Shown here: positions 33,304 through 43,629 of the stretch, one piece after another
Layout: each line of letters starts with the position of its first letter
How positions within the stretch are numbered: position 1 is the first letter of the stretch
DNA from: Cordylochernes scorpioides
Taxonomy: Eukaryota > Arthropoda > Arachnida > Pseudoscorpiones > Chernetidae
Assembly: GCA_030710605.1 (NCBI GenBank)
Contig: CP092868.1
Coordinates: 27,685,646 to 27,749,645, forward strand
DNA length: 64,000 bases
Direction of reading: 5' to 3'
Program-made: the position numbers and the translations under genes
Notes under the pieces: generated by a model
What the model was told of the DNA's origin: nothing
What the model saw: only the letters and a program-made list of their open reading frames with translations
Databases searched by the model: none

Positions 33304-33457
33304 CTCACTGTACATCACGGCACACCCAAGTAGGGTGATAGACAAGAAGATAGGACTTGCCACCTTGATCACCTTCAGTTTACGGTACCGGTATACGTAG
33401 AGAACCAGGACCAAGGTAAGGAGGATACACAGTACTGAGATAGTCAGCAGCGAGATT
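33304..33457 (-). CDS. GPR158/GPR179-like receptor: TM1-TM2 exon (right copy)
   Basis: This is the mirror of 22766-22919, with one synonymous difference (Thr ACT/ACC). Splice sites and phases are the same. Confidence 0.85.
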
Positions 33458-34033
33458 CTGATACACACATACCCGAAATATTGTCACAGCAGAGATGACA
33501 AGTATTCAAGAAGTTCCCACTTCACAAATATCTTTATTATTGTAACGTCTTCGTGTTTGTTGGTTGACGCTAATCAGCAAGAAGTATTTGGAAGTTAAAA
33601 AAGAAAAGTCTTTATTTCTTTTAGGCTAACATCAGATATAATATAAATTATATCAGACATAAGTTTACATATGGATATCCTGTATTACAATAAGTCAACT
33701 CCACAGAGTACCATCAGTGATAATAATGTGCTCACTGATAATTTACTATATAGGCATGCCAGCTGCCATTACAATTATCTACCACTCAAAAAAGATCAAC
33801 CTATCTGATATTTAAAATTTAAAAAATGTGAAAAATAAAAAAGTAATAATAGTAATGATCAGGTGTTGGTATAAAAATCAAAAATGGCATATCCAAACCA
33901 CACTCACATGAACTTTTCAGATGGCAGAGCGCCATCTAGTGGAACAGAAATAAACTAAACGTTGATTTACCTTGTTCCCTCATATTTGACCAACCCATTT
34001 TCTTGATAAATCAAGAAAGTCAACCACGTACGC

Positions 34034-34058
34034 GTTTCGGGCTGTTGGCCCTTGTCAG
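34034..34058 (-). ncRNA. Hammerhead-like core, subfamily e (right; one core base changed)
   Basis: The minus strand reads CTGACAA (invariant G changed to A), stem II GGGC-CAACA-GCCC, GAA-ACGCGU-A, then CGTGG that pairs exactly with CCACG before the core. All three helices can form, but the G to A change should abolish cleavage. It is the mirror of 22176-22200. Confidence 0.6.
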
Positions 34059-34269
34059 CGTGGTGCAAGCTGAACCTCTATGACCAAAGGTTTGGTCCCA
34101 AAGGCTTCTTGAGATAACAAGAAATATGTAATTAAGGCCAAATTTGCATAAAGACGCTTTTCATGTTAAAAATATTGTAACAAAGTATTTATTAATTTTA
34201 TTAACAGAGTGGTCATTTTTATGTTTATATTTTGTTGATCTGTACACTTCCCTCTTTTACTTATCTTTT

Positions 34270-34555
34270 TTAATTAAAAAGGCATATTTTGGATCAAAAA
34301 TAATTTATTTTACCAATATTTCAGTTGACAGAACGCCAACCTTTATCAAGGTGTTATGACATTTTAAAGTGTGTCAACAACAAACTCAGCGCCACATAAC
34401 GTCAACAGCATTAAGTTTTTAAAAATATTTTGTTATATTATTAAATTCTTCTGTTCTGTCAACTGAAATATTGGTAAAATAAATGACATTTTGATCCAAA
34501 ATACGAATATGCCTTTTTAATTAAAGATTTATCTATGGATTGCTCTATTTTCAAA
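34270..34555. mobile_element. Inverted-dimer hammerhead-like element, subfamily a, right arm only
   Basis: This 286-bp insertion is flanked by ACTTATCTTTT at 34259-34269 and 34556-34566. The left arm has a single copy of this site (21966-21976, complement). Inverted arms carry AAAAGGCATATT, TGGATCAAAA and the CAGTTGACAGAACG/GTTCTGTCAACTG hammerhead-like stem. The 71-codon open frame across it is spurious. Confidence 0.78.
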
Positions 34556-34891
34556 ACTTATCTTTTGATTATTACTCATAGTTTGTTCTTGCCTGAAATA
34601 AATTGATGTCTCCTCCTGAAGTTTTTGTCTTCCCTAATTTTCCACGTGGCAATATTATATATATGTAACAGGAAGGTGCGGGAGGAAAGTGTATTCATAT
34701 ATTTATAATAATTATATTAATTATTATTATTATTGTTATTATTATATAGAAAGAGAGGGAGGGATATTGAAACTGATTTTTTTTTTAAATCGTTCCTATA
34801 AGATTATATATAGGTTTGAATTATAAATTATAAATAAAGAGAGAAATATCTTAGGTCATCATGAAAAAAAAAAGCTTAAATCATACATTAC

Positions 34892-35217
34892 TTTATTTAT
34901 TTCAACACACAAAACGCGATATCCCAGCTTGGGATAATTGCGTCGATTTACATTTTTTAAAACAGAAACAGTTATAAACATATTATACAAGAAAAAGTAA
35001 TAAAAAAAAAGAGAAACAATAATAGATATTAGGAACCTGAACCTTTCAGGTTTGAAAGATAATCATAAATATGTGTTTACAAAAATAGTTAAATCTATGA
35101 TAATTCTCTCTGCTATTTACAAATTGATATAGATCTACAACATTATTTATTGTCTGTTGTCTAGCGGTGAAGAAGAGTGGGCATTCCAGCAGTAGGTGTC
35201 TCGAGTCCTGGATTTCG
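34892..35217 (-). pseudogene. 5'-truncated LINE fragment (right, without nested SINE)
   Basis: This is the mirror of 20921-21628. TAAATCATACATTAC/T repeats flank it (34877-34891 and 35218-35232). The HLLLECPLFFTARQQ coding end is intact over about 24 codons, followed by the stem-loop at 34905-34945. It shows the empty site of the left SINE-2 dimer. Confidence 0.75.
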
Positions 35218-35467
35218 TAAATCATACATTATGTTACGTTTAAATCTGAGATAAAGAGATAATCTACAAAACACTGTATTAAGTTAAAAAAAATCAGGCT
35301 TCCAGAAAAAGGTTTCATTTTATAAATAAATAAAAATAAAAAGAAATAAAAAGAAACCTATACCTGGAAGACTGAGGCTTTCACCTTATTGTTTTAACAA
35401 AGGATTATTCACAAATGAAAAATCCTGTATACTTTCCCAATGAGAAGCTAAGATAAAGGTATATTAC

Positions 35468-35569
35468 CTGAAAGCCCAATTGTAATGAGAGAGGCATGAA
35501 GAATCATCCTCACACGTGTCACAGCCGGGTTTACATTTCTTGCATACGTACAGAAGGTCGTATGAAGGG
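35468..35569 (-). CDS. GPR158/GPR179-like receptor: Cys-rich linker exon (right copy)
   Basis: This is the mirror of 20578-20679, identical in the 102 bases read, with the same GTGCAG acceptor and GTAATA donor. Confidence 0.78.
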
Positions 35570-35974
35570 CTGCACATCCACATAGTCTTAGTAATAACTT
35601 CGGTACCACATATATATATTATATAAAAATTTTATTTTATTATTATTTTTTTTAAATTATAATTTCTAGAACAAACTACTCTGTTAAGTCGACCGCCAGA
35701 TGTCACGACTTCCCTTTATATAAACCCATTGTGGTTGTTTCCTGTTGGCCGGCTCAAACCTTTCTGTAGATATGTAAATATGTAATCTTTTATTTTCTTT
35801 ATTCTACTCGCCTTAAGGCAGGTAATACTTTCTCAAATTATGTATTTTATATTCTTCATAAGCACAATTAAAGCTAATTCTGATCTAAACTATATTTATT
35901 ATTATTACCACGACTGCAATATCACAAACATGTATCCTTAAACAACCTAAGCAAATTCTATATCAAACAATTTT

Positions 35975-36510
35975 ATCATTATATATACATATATGTGTGT
36001 GTGTGAAAATTAAGAAAAAAATATATATCGTAATTTAAACAAAGCTATGTAAGTAATGAAGTGTATGACGTCTTTTCCAGTCGTTTTTTAAAGTGACACC
36101 AGTTTGCCACCCCAGGGGAGGGGAAGATGACCTACAACAAGTCATTGACCAATGAGCATCAATACGGGCAGAGGGAGAAAAATGGACGTTAGTCCGGTGG
36201 TCGACAGTGAGTGTTACAGTTGATATTTCTGACAGGCCCGCTCAGTTCTAGGTCCATTATCATCTCACGACGGCCCCCACGGCTTCAGGCTGGACGCCGA
36301 GCTTTCCTCTGTTAATCCTCAACTTTCCCCTGGTTCTGGTGCGACTTGAGACGTTCTGGAAGAGCGCCTTTTGATCCCAAACGTTGTCCTTACTGTCCCG
36401 TGCGGACTTCCCACTTTGCACGCCTTGCCACTCAACCCCAAATGCTTCCTACTCACTTCTTGGCTTACCCGGGTTTACGACAGTAGACCCTGGTTTACGA
36501 CATATACATT
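35975..36510. other. Right-arm-only GC-richer insertion, unexplained
   Basis: About 530 bp are absent from the left arm (homology resumes at the LINE tail near 36525, left 20040-20102). It contains a CCAAT-like motif (TTGACCAATGAG) and CCCCAGGGGAGGGG. The overlapping frames at 36371-36599 have no known domain. It may be LTR sequence, but TG...CA ends were not established. Confidence 0.35.
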
Positions 36511-37750
36511 TATTCATTATTATCAAATCAGACGTGATATCCCCACAAGGGATACTTACGTCAAGAAACAACATTAAACTTAGATACTATATTACATAAA
36601 CAATTGAATAATTACATGGTTTGAGTAGAAGTTTAAAGATGAAAAGAAATGAAATAAATAAATGGTCCAGTGTTGTTATTAAAAACAAATTTAACATTTC
36701 CTGACCGTTCACATGAGGATTTTAATTGGCAGAGTGGTCTGTGGTGGATTGAATTAGCAAATTTTCCGAGCACTAGCACTAGCTTAGCACTAGCACTATT
36801 TTTGAGGACAATAGAAAGTTTTAAATACTTAATAAACTACCCCACAAAAATTCTTTTTCAATATATTATCATATTGAAAAGCTTTCAAGTTAAAAATTCT
36901 TCCCCAGAGGCGTTTCTTCTAAGTATATACATTTCAATACAGAAATATCTGTAGAAGATTTCTTTAGTTCGAAAGCTTGCTAATGATAATAAATTGAAAA
37001 GAAATTATTGTTGACAACAGAGTATTTGTATGTTAAGCGATTGTTCTCAAAGTAAATGTAATAGTTTGTTCAAATACCAAAACCAAGATTCAAATTTGCA
37101 CTAGGACATATAAACAAAATTGTCCAATACAATAGTTGAGCTCTAAAAAGCATTCTGGTGGATTGAATTGGCAAAACTGCTGAGAGTGTTCACAACTAAT
37201 GAGTAAAGCCCCTAGCAATATTTTTGAGGACAATAGAAAGTTTTTTTTAGATAGTGGACATTGCTGCTGCTGTGATAGAAATGCATGGAGACATCTGAGG
37301 CTCTTCATTGGACAGGACAACAACAAGAAGTCATTATAATTGACATGGACCCAGAGCAGCAGCTTTACACACCCAAGATAGAGAACATTGATGTGATAGA
37401 GATGTACGGAGACATCTGAGGCTCTTCATTGGACACGACAACAACAGCAACAATAGAAAGTTTTAAATACTTAATAAACTACTCAACAAAAAGTTCCTTT
37501 TCAATATGTTATCATATTGACAAGCTTTCAATTTAAAAAAAATCTTCCACAAAGGTGTTTCTTATATGTATATACATTTCAATGCAGAAATGTCTGTAGA
37601 AGATTTCTTCAATTCGAAATTTTGTCAATGATAATAAATTGAAAAGAAACTATTGTCTATTGACAACAGAGTATTGTTGTCATTGACTTGTTATTTATCA
37701 TCATCATCACTTTATTTATAAGTCAGACGACCAAATAAAGAGCCATCATC

Positions 37751-37971
37751 AAATGGCTTACGACCATACCACATTGAAAACACCGGTTCTCGTCCGATCA
37801 CCGAAGTTAAGCAATGTCTGGCCCGGTCAGTACTTGGGAGGGTGACCACCTGGGAACATGGGTGCTGTAGGCTATTACCTTTTCACCGGGGTTCGATTCC
37901 CCGCCGGGGAGGTTTTTTCGGGGTTCGAAAATTATACACTTTGGTTAATAGCCCGTAAAACCATATGATGC
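37751..37971 (+). mobile_element. 5S rRNA-tRNA chimeric SINE (right copy)
   Basis: This 221-bp insertion is flanked by TAAAGAGCCATCATC at 37736-37750 and 37972-37986. The 5S part (37756-37875) keeps AAGTTAAGCAATGTCTGG and GAGGGTGACCACCTGGGAAC, which cover the internal A, IE and C control regions of 5S genes. The tRNA 3' half (37883-37911) has a B box GGGTTCGATTCCCC and acceptor end CGGGGAG. The tail is about 60 bp. Internal RNA polymerase III promoters are likely the source of its transcription. Confidence 0.87.
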
Positions 37972-38084
37972 TAAAGAGCCATCATCTTGTGTCACCTGCT
38001 TGCATTTCCTTAATTCGACATGACATCTAGGATATAACAGAACATTTAACGGTGTAGTTGATTGAGTATTTACAATATTTTCTG

Positions 38085-38960
38085 CAGATTCTCCAACGTG
38101 ATGAAATAGTATGATGTTTGTTTTATTTGGAGAGGAAGAATTGGTGTTGAATGGTTTGTTTATGTTCTATATGCCTATGCAAATAAGGAATTGTCCAAAT
38201 ATTTTATGCAAATTCACCAACATGATGTAATAGTATGATGTTTGTTTTATTTGGAGAGGAAGAATTGGTGTTGAATAGTGTGTTTTATGTTCTATATGCC
38301 TATGCAAATAAGGAATTGTCCGAATATTTTATGCAAATTCACCAACGTGATGGAATAGTATGGTGTTTGTTTTATTTGGAGAGGAAGAATTGGTGTTAAA
38401 TTGTGTGTTTTATGTTCTATATGCCTATGCAAATAAGGAATTGTCCGAATATTTTCTGCAAATCTCTAACGTAATGGAATATATATATATATATATATAT
38501 ATATAATAATAATAAATAGTTATTTAATTTTATAGTCCAGTTTTGTATTAAGATTATCTTCACTATTATGATTATTTAAATTCAAATTATAAAATTTGTA
38601 AAATGTTATTAATTTGTAGATAGAGAGAGAAAAAAAAAAAAAAAAAAATCCTTTACTTCTACTATTATCAGTTTGCTCCTTAAGTTTTAAAATTAGAATC
38701 ACTGTTATAATTTTGTTATATAGTTTCTACACTATATATATATATATATATATATAGTATGATGTTTGTTTTATTTGGAGAGGAAGAATTGGTGTTGAAT
38801 GGTGTGTTTTATGTTCTATATGCCTATACAAATAAGGAATTGTCCGAATATTTTATGCAAATCTCCAACATGATAGAAAAGTAGAAAGTTAGTTTTATTT
38901 GGAGAGGAAATATTGGTGCTGAATGATGTGTTTTATGTTCTATATGCATATGCAAATACG
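38085..38960 (+). repeat. ~124-bp satellite, right arm, split by an AT-rich insertion
   Basis: Units at 38085-38470 and 38755-38960 match 18560-19185. Between them, 38470-38755 is AT-rich with (AT)n runs at both edges and an A18 stretch. It is private to this arm. Confidence 0.85.
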
Positions 38961-38994
38961 GAATTTTCCGTTAAGAGGAGTAGAGCAGCCAAAC

Positions 38995-39140
38995 CTGCTA
39001 ATGGTCTGTCGGTCCCTCCAAGCCACTTCAACCAAGGAGCCGTTAAACAGCGGCGTGCCCAGGGTGGCCGAGTAGAATCCTGTCCGGCAACGGCAGTGAT
39101 AAGCTCCCACTGTCCATCCGTAGCCGGCAGTAAATAGGCA
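38995..39140 (-). CDS. GPR158/GPR179-like receptor: EGF-like exon (right copy)
   Basis: This is the mirror of 18383-18528, with the same phases and an identical peptide (one synonymous TTC/TTT change). The donor here reads AG|GTTTGG. The open frames at 38913-39148 on both strands are shadows. Confidence 0.8.
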
Positions 39141-39250
39141 CTGTACACAGCAATCAGTGGATTAACATCGTCAAAACACCTATGTTACCTTCAACTAGAG
39201 CATAACCATAATCATGGTCAATTTAACCATCAATTAGATTTAGCCTAATC

Positions 39251-39424
39251 CAGGAATCGTCAAGTTTTTGTGTCTGTAGAGTCAAAAATTGCAATTTACA
39301 AAATTTCTGAAGAGTCACAGATTTGTTTCTTGCCAACAATAAATAGTACTCATATAAATAATATTTACGTATGGAACTATATAAATACCTTCACATCCAA
39401 AGAGCCGCAGTTTGCCGAACCCTG
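39251..39424. mobile_element. hAT-type MITE (right)
   Basis: This is the mirror of 18071-18271, flanked by GCCTAATC/GTCTAATC. The ends are CAGGAATCGTCAAG and GCCGAACCCTG. It is slightly shorter than the left copy. Confidence 0.7.
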
Positions 39425-39439
39425 GTCTAATCTTAATCA

Positions 39440-41220
39440 AGGGATATTCAATAGTGTAGAACGGCTAACCTAACCAATTAAACCATTAATTAGATTCTGC
39501 CTAATCCTTTTTTTTTTTTGCTTATCCCTAGTACACGTGGTACAGGCCATGATAATCATGGTGGGTAGTTAGCGACTGCTTTTACTGTAAGCGCACCACA
39601 TGTCTACACATGTGAAAAGCAGTTCGACTTTGCACTTACAAATGCCAGAGCCCCGTTTGGTTACTTGCACTCGCTGGTGGGGTTGGACTTTTGCAAGAAT
39701 CGGGGGCCATTGGAGCATTTTTTTTAAACAGAAAAAAATGCCCAGTGCCTAATCCTAATTATGACGAATTAAAGAGTGTAGAACGGCTAACATAACCAAT
39801 TCAACCATTAATTAACCAGAGCGTATCCTCCTTAATCAAGGGATATTCAATAGTTTACAACGGCTAACCTAGCCAATTAAACCATTAATTAGACTTAGCC
39901 TAGCCTTGATTATGACGAATTAAAGAGTGTAGAACGGCTAACATAACCAATTCAACCATTAATTAACCAGAGCGTATCCTCCTTAATCAAGGGATATTCA
40001 ATAGTTTACAACGGCTAACCTAACCAATTAAACCATTAATTAGACTTAGCCTAGCCTTGATTATGACGAATTAAAGAGTGTAGAACGGCTAACATAACCA
40101 ATTCAACCATTAATTAACCAGAGCGTATCCTCCTTAATCAAGGGATATTCAATAGTTTACAACGGCTAACCTAACCAATTAAACCATTAATTAGACTTAG
40201 CCTAGCCTTGATTATGACGAATTAAAGAGTGTAGAACGGCTAACATAACCAATTCAACCATTAATTAACCAGAGCGTATCCTCCTTAATCAAGGGATATT
40301 CAATAGTTTACAACGGCTAACCTAACCAATTAAACCATTAATTAGACTTAGCCTAGCCTTGATTATGACGAATTAAAGAGTGTAGAACGGCTAACATAAC
40401 CAATTCAACCATTAATTAACCAGAGCGTATCCTCCTTAATCAAGGGAAATTCAATAGTTTACAACGGCTAACCTAACCAATTAAACCATTAATTAGACTT
40501 AGCCTAGCCTTGATTATGACGAATTAAAGAGGGTAGGACACCTGCCATACTCAATTTAACCATTAATCAGATTTAGCCTAGTCCTAATTATGGTGAATTC
40601 AAAAGTTGTAGAACGGCTGACATAACCAATTTAACCATTAATTAACCAGAGCGTGTCCTTAATCAAGGAATATTCAATAGTGTAGAACGGCTAACATAAC
40701 CAATTAAAACATTAATTAGATTAAGCCTAATCCTAATTATGACGAATTAAAGAGTGTAGAACGGCTGACATAACCAATTAAAACATTAATTAGATTCAGC
40801 CTAATCCTAATTATGACGAATTAAAGAGTGTAGAACGGCTGACATAACCAATTAAAACATTAATTAGATTCAGCCTAATCCTAATTATGACGAATTAAAG
40901 AGTGTAGAACGGCTAACATAACCAATTTAACCATTAATTAACCAGAGCGTATCCTTAATCAAGGGATATTCAGTAATGTAGAATGGCTAACCTAACTAAT
41001 TAAACCACTAATTAGATTCAACCTAGTCCTAATTATGACGAATTCAAGAGTGTAGAACGACTGACATAACCAATTCAACCATTAATTAACCAGAGCGTAT
41101 CCCTAATCAAGGGATATTCAATAGTGCAGAACGGCTGACATAACCAATTAAACCACTAATTAGATTCAGCCTAGTCCTAATTATGATGAATTCAAGTGTA
41201 GAACAGCTAAAATAACGTAA
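39440..41220 (-). repeat. ~150-bp dimeric satellite, right arm (expanded)
   Basis: This is the same family as 17299-18330. About five dimers between 39770 and 40520 are nearly identical (spacing about 152 bp), showing recent amplification, while edge units are diverged. A SINE sits at 39508-39745. Confidence 0.9.
39508..39745 (-). mobile_element. SINE-1 copy inside the satellite, right arm only
   Basis: This 238-bp insertion has a T12 head (poly-A tail on the minus strand) and TGCCTAATCC duplicated at 39498-39507 and 39746-39755. The body blocks (CCACATGTCTACACATGTG, GGTGGGGTTGGACTTTTGC) match 24115-24345. The tRNA head is missing by 5' truncation. Confidence 0.82.
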
Positions 41221-42554
41221 AATGAAACAGAATAAAGATAGTGTATTTATATTTTCAAAAATTCAATTAAAAATAAATAAATAACGTAATTTTTATATTT
41301 CAAATATTATTTTATACAACGTGTAAGCGATTTCGGGGAAAAAATCCTTTTTATTAACTATTAAAAAACCCCATTAGTATATACTATGTAACTAGGATTA
41401 GTAAAAAAAGTTGCATAAGAATTTTAGGTGGTCGCCAATTGGAAGTTATACTATACACACACACAAAACCTTTATTAGTGATCAAGCCCCATAGAGGATT
41501 CTCCCAGTATAACAATGGTTTTAATTGAACATAAATCAAGTAATAAATACAATTCAGTATTAACATGAATAAAAAAACCGAGAAAACTATTTACACATGT
41601 TTTTCATCCTTCTGACAAAATTTGTATAATTCTATTGCACTATGTCTAAGTTATTCTATACCAAAATGAGAAATGTCATTTTACCTTAAGAAGAAGCAGT
41701 AAAAAAAAGAAGAAACATTCAAGACAGAATTAGTTATATATATAGGAGAATAAATTGACGTCATCAAGGATTTATCCGCTAAATGGAAATGAGTTTGCGA
41801 CTTTTTCCCAATTTGGCGACCGTCCTGGTGACAAATCCAAGATGTCCCAGAGGATCCTCGTTGCTTAGCAACGATAGCTGGACATCATCCGGGTCTTAAA
41901 TACCGGTGGCCAAAAGAGTAGTGTTGTTTTTTTAACAAGAAATCTCAACACACGCTTCTGTTATCTGAATGTGTGGGGTGATTTGACAATTTGTGTTCTA
42001 CCCACGAACACCATATTGTGATTACTTAAGAATTCTATACTTATATATACTTTCTCTATATACATTTATCAACATTAATCCTTTGTGTGAAGAATCTAAA
42101 AGATTTTTATATAATCAATAATGAATCAAGGGTTCCTTTTCTTATATCTTTTATTATTCGAAGGCGTACTTCGATCTGTGTAAGAGAGGGAAAATATGTT
42201 TTTATTTCCAAGATACAGGTATGCCCATATATATATATGTCATAATATATACTCTTCAAGGAATAATAAAGCAAACCTAGAGGCAGCCCAGAGAGAGACG
42301 GGATGTAAAGTCCGGTTACTTGAGACAGCAGCGATATTCCAAGGGGCGGCAAATGGGGTCTGTCAGTCAACACCTTGGGACTTTGAAGACAGTTGGGGAT
42401 TGTGTGCGACCCGAACGGACGCCCGGCTGTGCCGGGCCCGTCTCTCCCTCTCTCTCTCTGGTTGCCTGGGTTCCTCTTCCAACTTGTGGTGTGATTATTT
42501 CTTTTTCCCCACCCTATTATATTGCCACTTAAATAGTGTGCTATAGCGACATTT
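41221..42554. other. Intron sequence without recognisable gene (right)
   Basis: This is the mirror of 15950-17280 and includes a CT-microsatellite near 42447-42460. Frames at 41384-41566, 42107-42373, 42196-42546 and 42320-42532 lack domains and are not conserved in reading frame. Confidence 0.5.
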
Positions 42555-42775
42555 GTTAAACAATTAAAGAGATTTCTGGAGATGAGTTTCTTTTATTTAA
42601 ATCGTCTTAAGCTTTTAGGTATCTATGCCCTTCAACAAGAGAACATATGCAATGAATAAAACGTCACCTGATACCAAACTGTATGTTCTCCTGTTAAAGG
42701 GCAGAGATATCCGAAAGCTTGATACGATTTAAATAAAAATAAACTCATCTCCGGAAACTTTTTAATTGTTTAATT
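42555..42775. mobile_element. Fold-back element, subfamily d (right)
   Basis: This is the mirror of 15728-15943. Inverted arms carry GAGATGAGTTTCTTTT and CCGAAAGCTTGATACG. It is shared by both arms and therefore older than their split. Confidence 0.5.
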
Positions 42776-42985
42776 AATCGTAAATATTGAGGCTGCCTGG
42801 CCGGTATTCAGATTTCTTGAAAATAATATCATATATATAAGATCATATAGTCTTTTGTGAGTTAAATATTTATTTTTGACTCGTGCTTTAGATGTTGTAT
42901 AAAATTTTTAAATATCGTGTGAGAACGCCCTTGGAACTTTATAAAGATTCTAACGCCTTGCTAAATGTTTAATGTTTGTTTGCTC

Positions 42986-43015
42986 CTGACGAGGACAAAA
43001 TATTTTAGTCGAAAC
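42986..43015 (+). ncRNA. Hammerhead ribozyme-like core, subfamily c (right)
   Basis: CTGACGA, stem II GAC-loop-GTC, GAA-ACGU-C, then GAGG that can pair with CUC directly before the core. This copy keeps every invariant core base. AATAAAAATA follows. It is the best intact member of this subfamily in the window. Confidence 0.66.
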
Positions 43016-43174
43016 GTCGAGGTAATAAAAATATTTACTGGCCGAAGTATCTTTATTTTCAAGAAATATGTTTAATCAATGTCCAGGAGATTTAAATCTA
43101 TTGATAGTCAAATTTGGTTACTTGAACTTACTGATGGGGTTGTAAGAAGAAAGAAAGTAGAGAGGAAGACTTAC

Positions 43175-43623
43175 CTGTGTGGAGACACTGTGACATTTGT
43201 GAGTCCGCAGGAATGCAGACATGGAAGAGGAGGAAGAAGGCACATCACACTGGTTGATGTCAAGATGGGAGACATCAATGTCCACGCTGAGAACGCCAGA
43301 GAGTTTACGGGAACGTGGTTGGTGCATCAGTACAGTGAAGCTACAGAACCAGCGTCCCGAGGCGCACACATAGTATGGTCGAGTCCAGAATTCCGTAGCG
43401 GGCTCTGGACCTGTAGCTGGGATCATCCACGGAGGATCCTCGCTAGGTGCTGACGTCGAGGATGAACCGTTCCCACGAGCAGTCTCGAAGAACCAAGGAG
43501 ATCGCAAAGAACCTGTTTGAGTCAACAGTAGACGTCCTTCAATGATCCTTGAGTCAGCTGAAGCTGCTTCCACCAGGAACCGTCGAAGAAGATCTACACA
43601 TCCGTCCACAATCTTACTTATAG
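43175..43623 (-). CDS. GPR158/GPR179-like receptor: Cache-domain exon (right copy)
   Basis: This is the mirror of 14864-15312, with the same length and splice sites (acceptor GAAG, donor CAG|GTAAGT). All nucleotide differences seen are synonymous and the predicted peptides match. It is the most upstream exon found on this copy, directly beside the 83-bp satellite. The plus-strand frame at 43079-43453 is a shadow. Confidence 0.82.
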
Positions 43624-43629
43624 CTTCAC

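Noticed and set aside
37756..37875. Functional 5S rRNA gene
   Set aside because: It is fused to a tRNA half, flanked by target duplications, and diverged from the animal 5S consensus. It is better called a SINE head.
43079..43453. 124-aa plus-strand frame over the right Cache exon
   Set aside because: It is an antisense shadow of the receptor exon on the minus strand.
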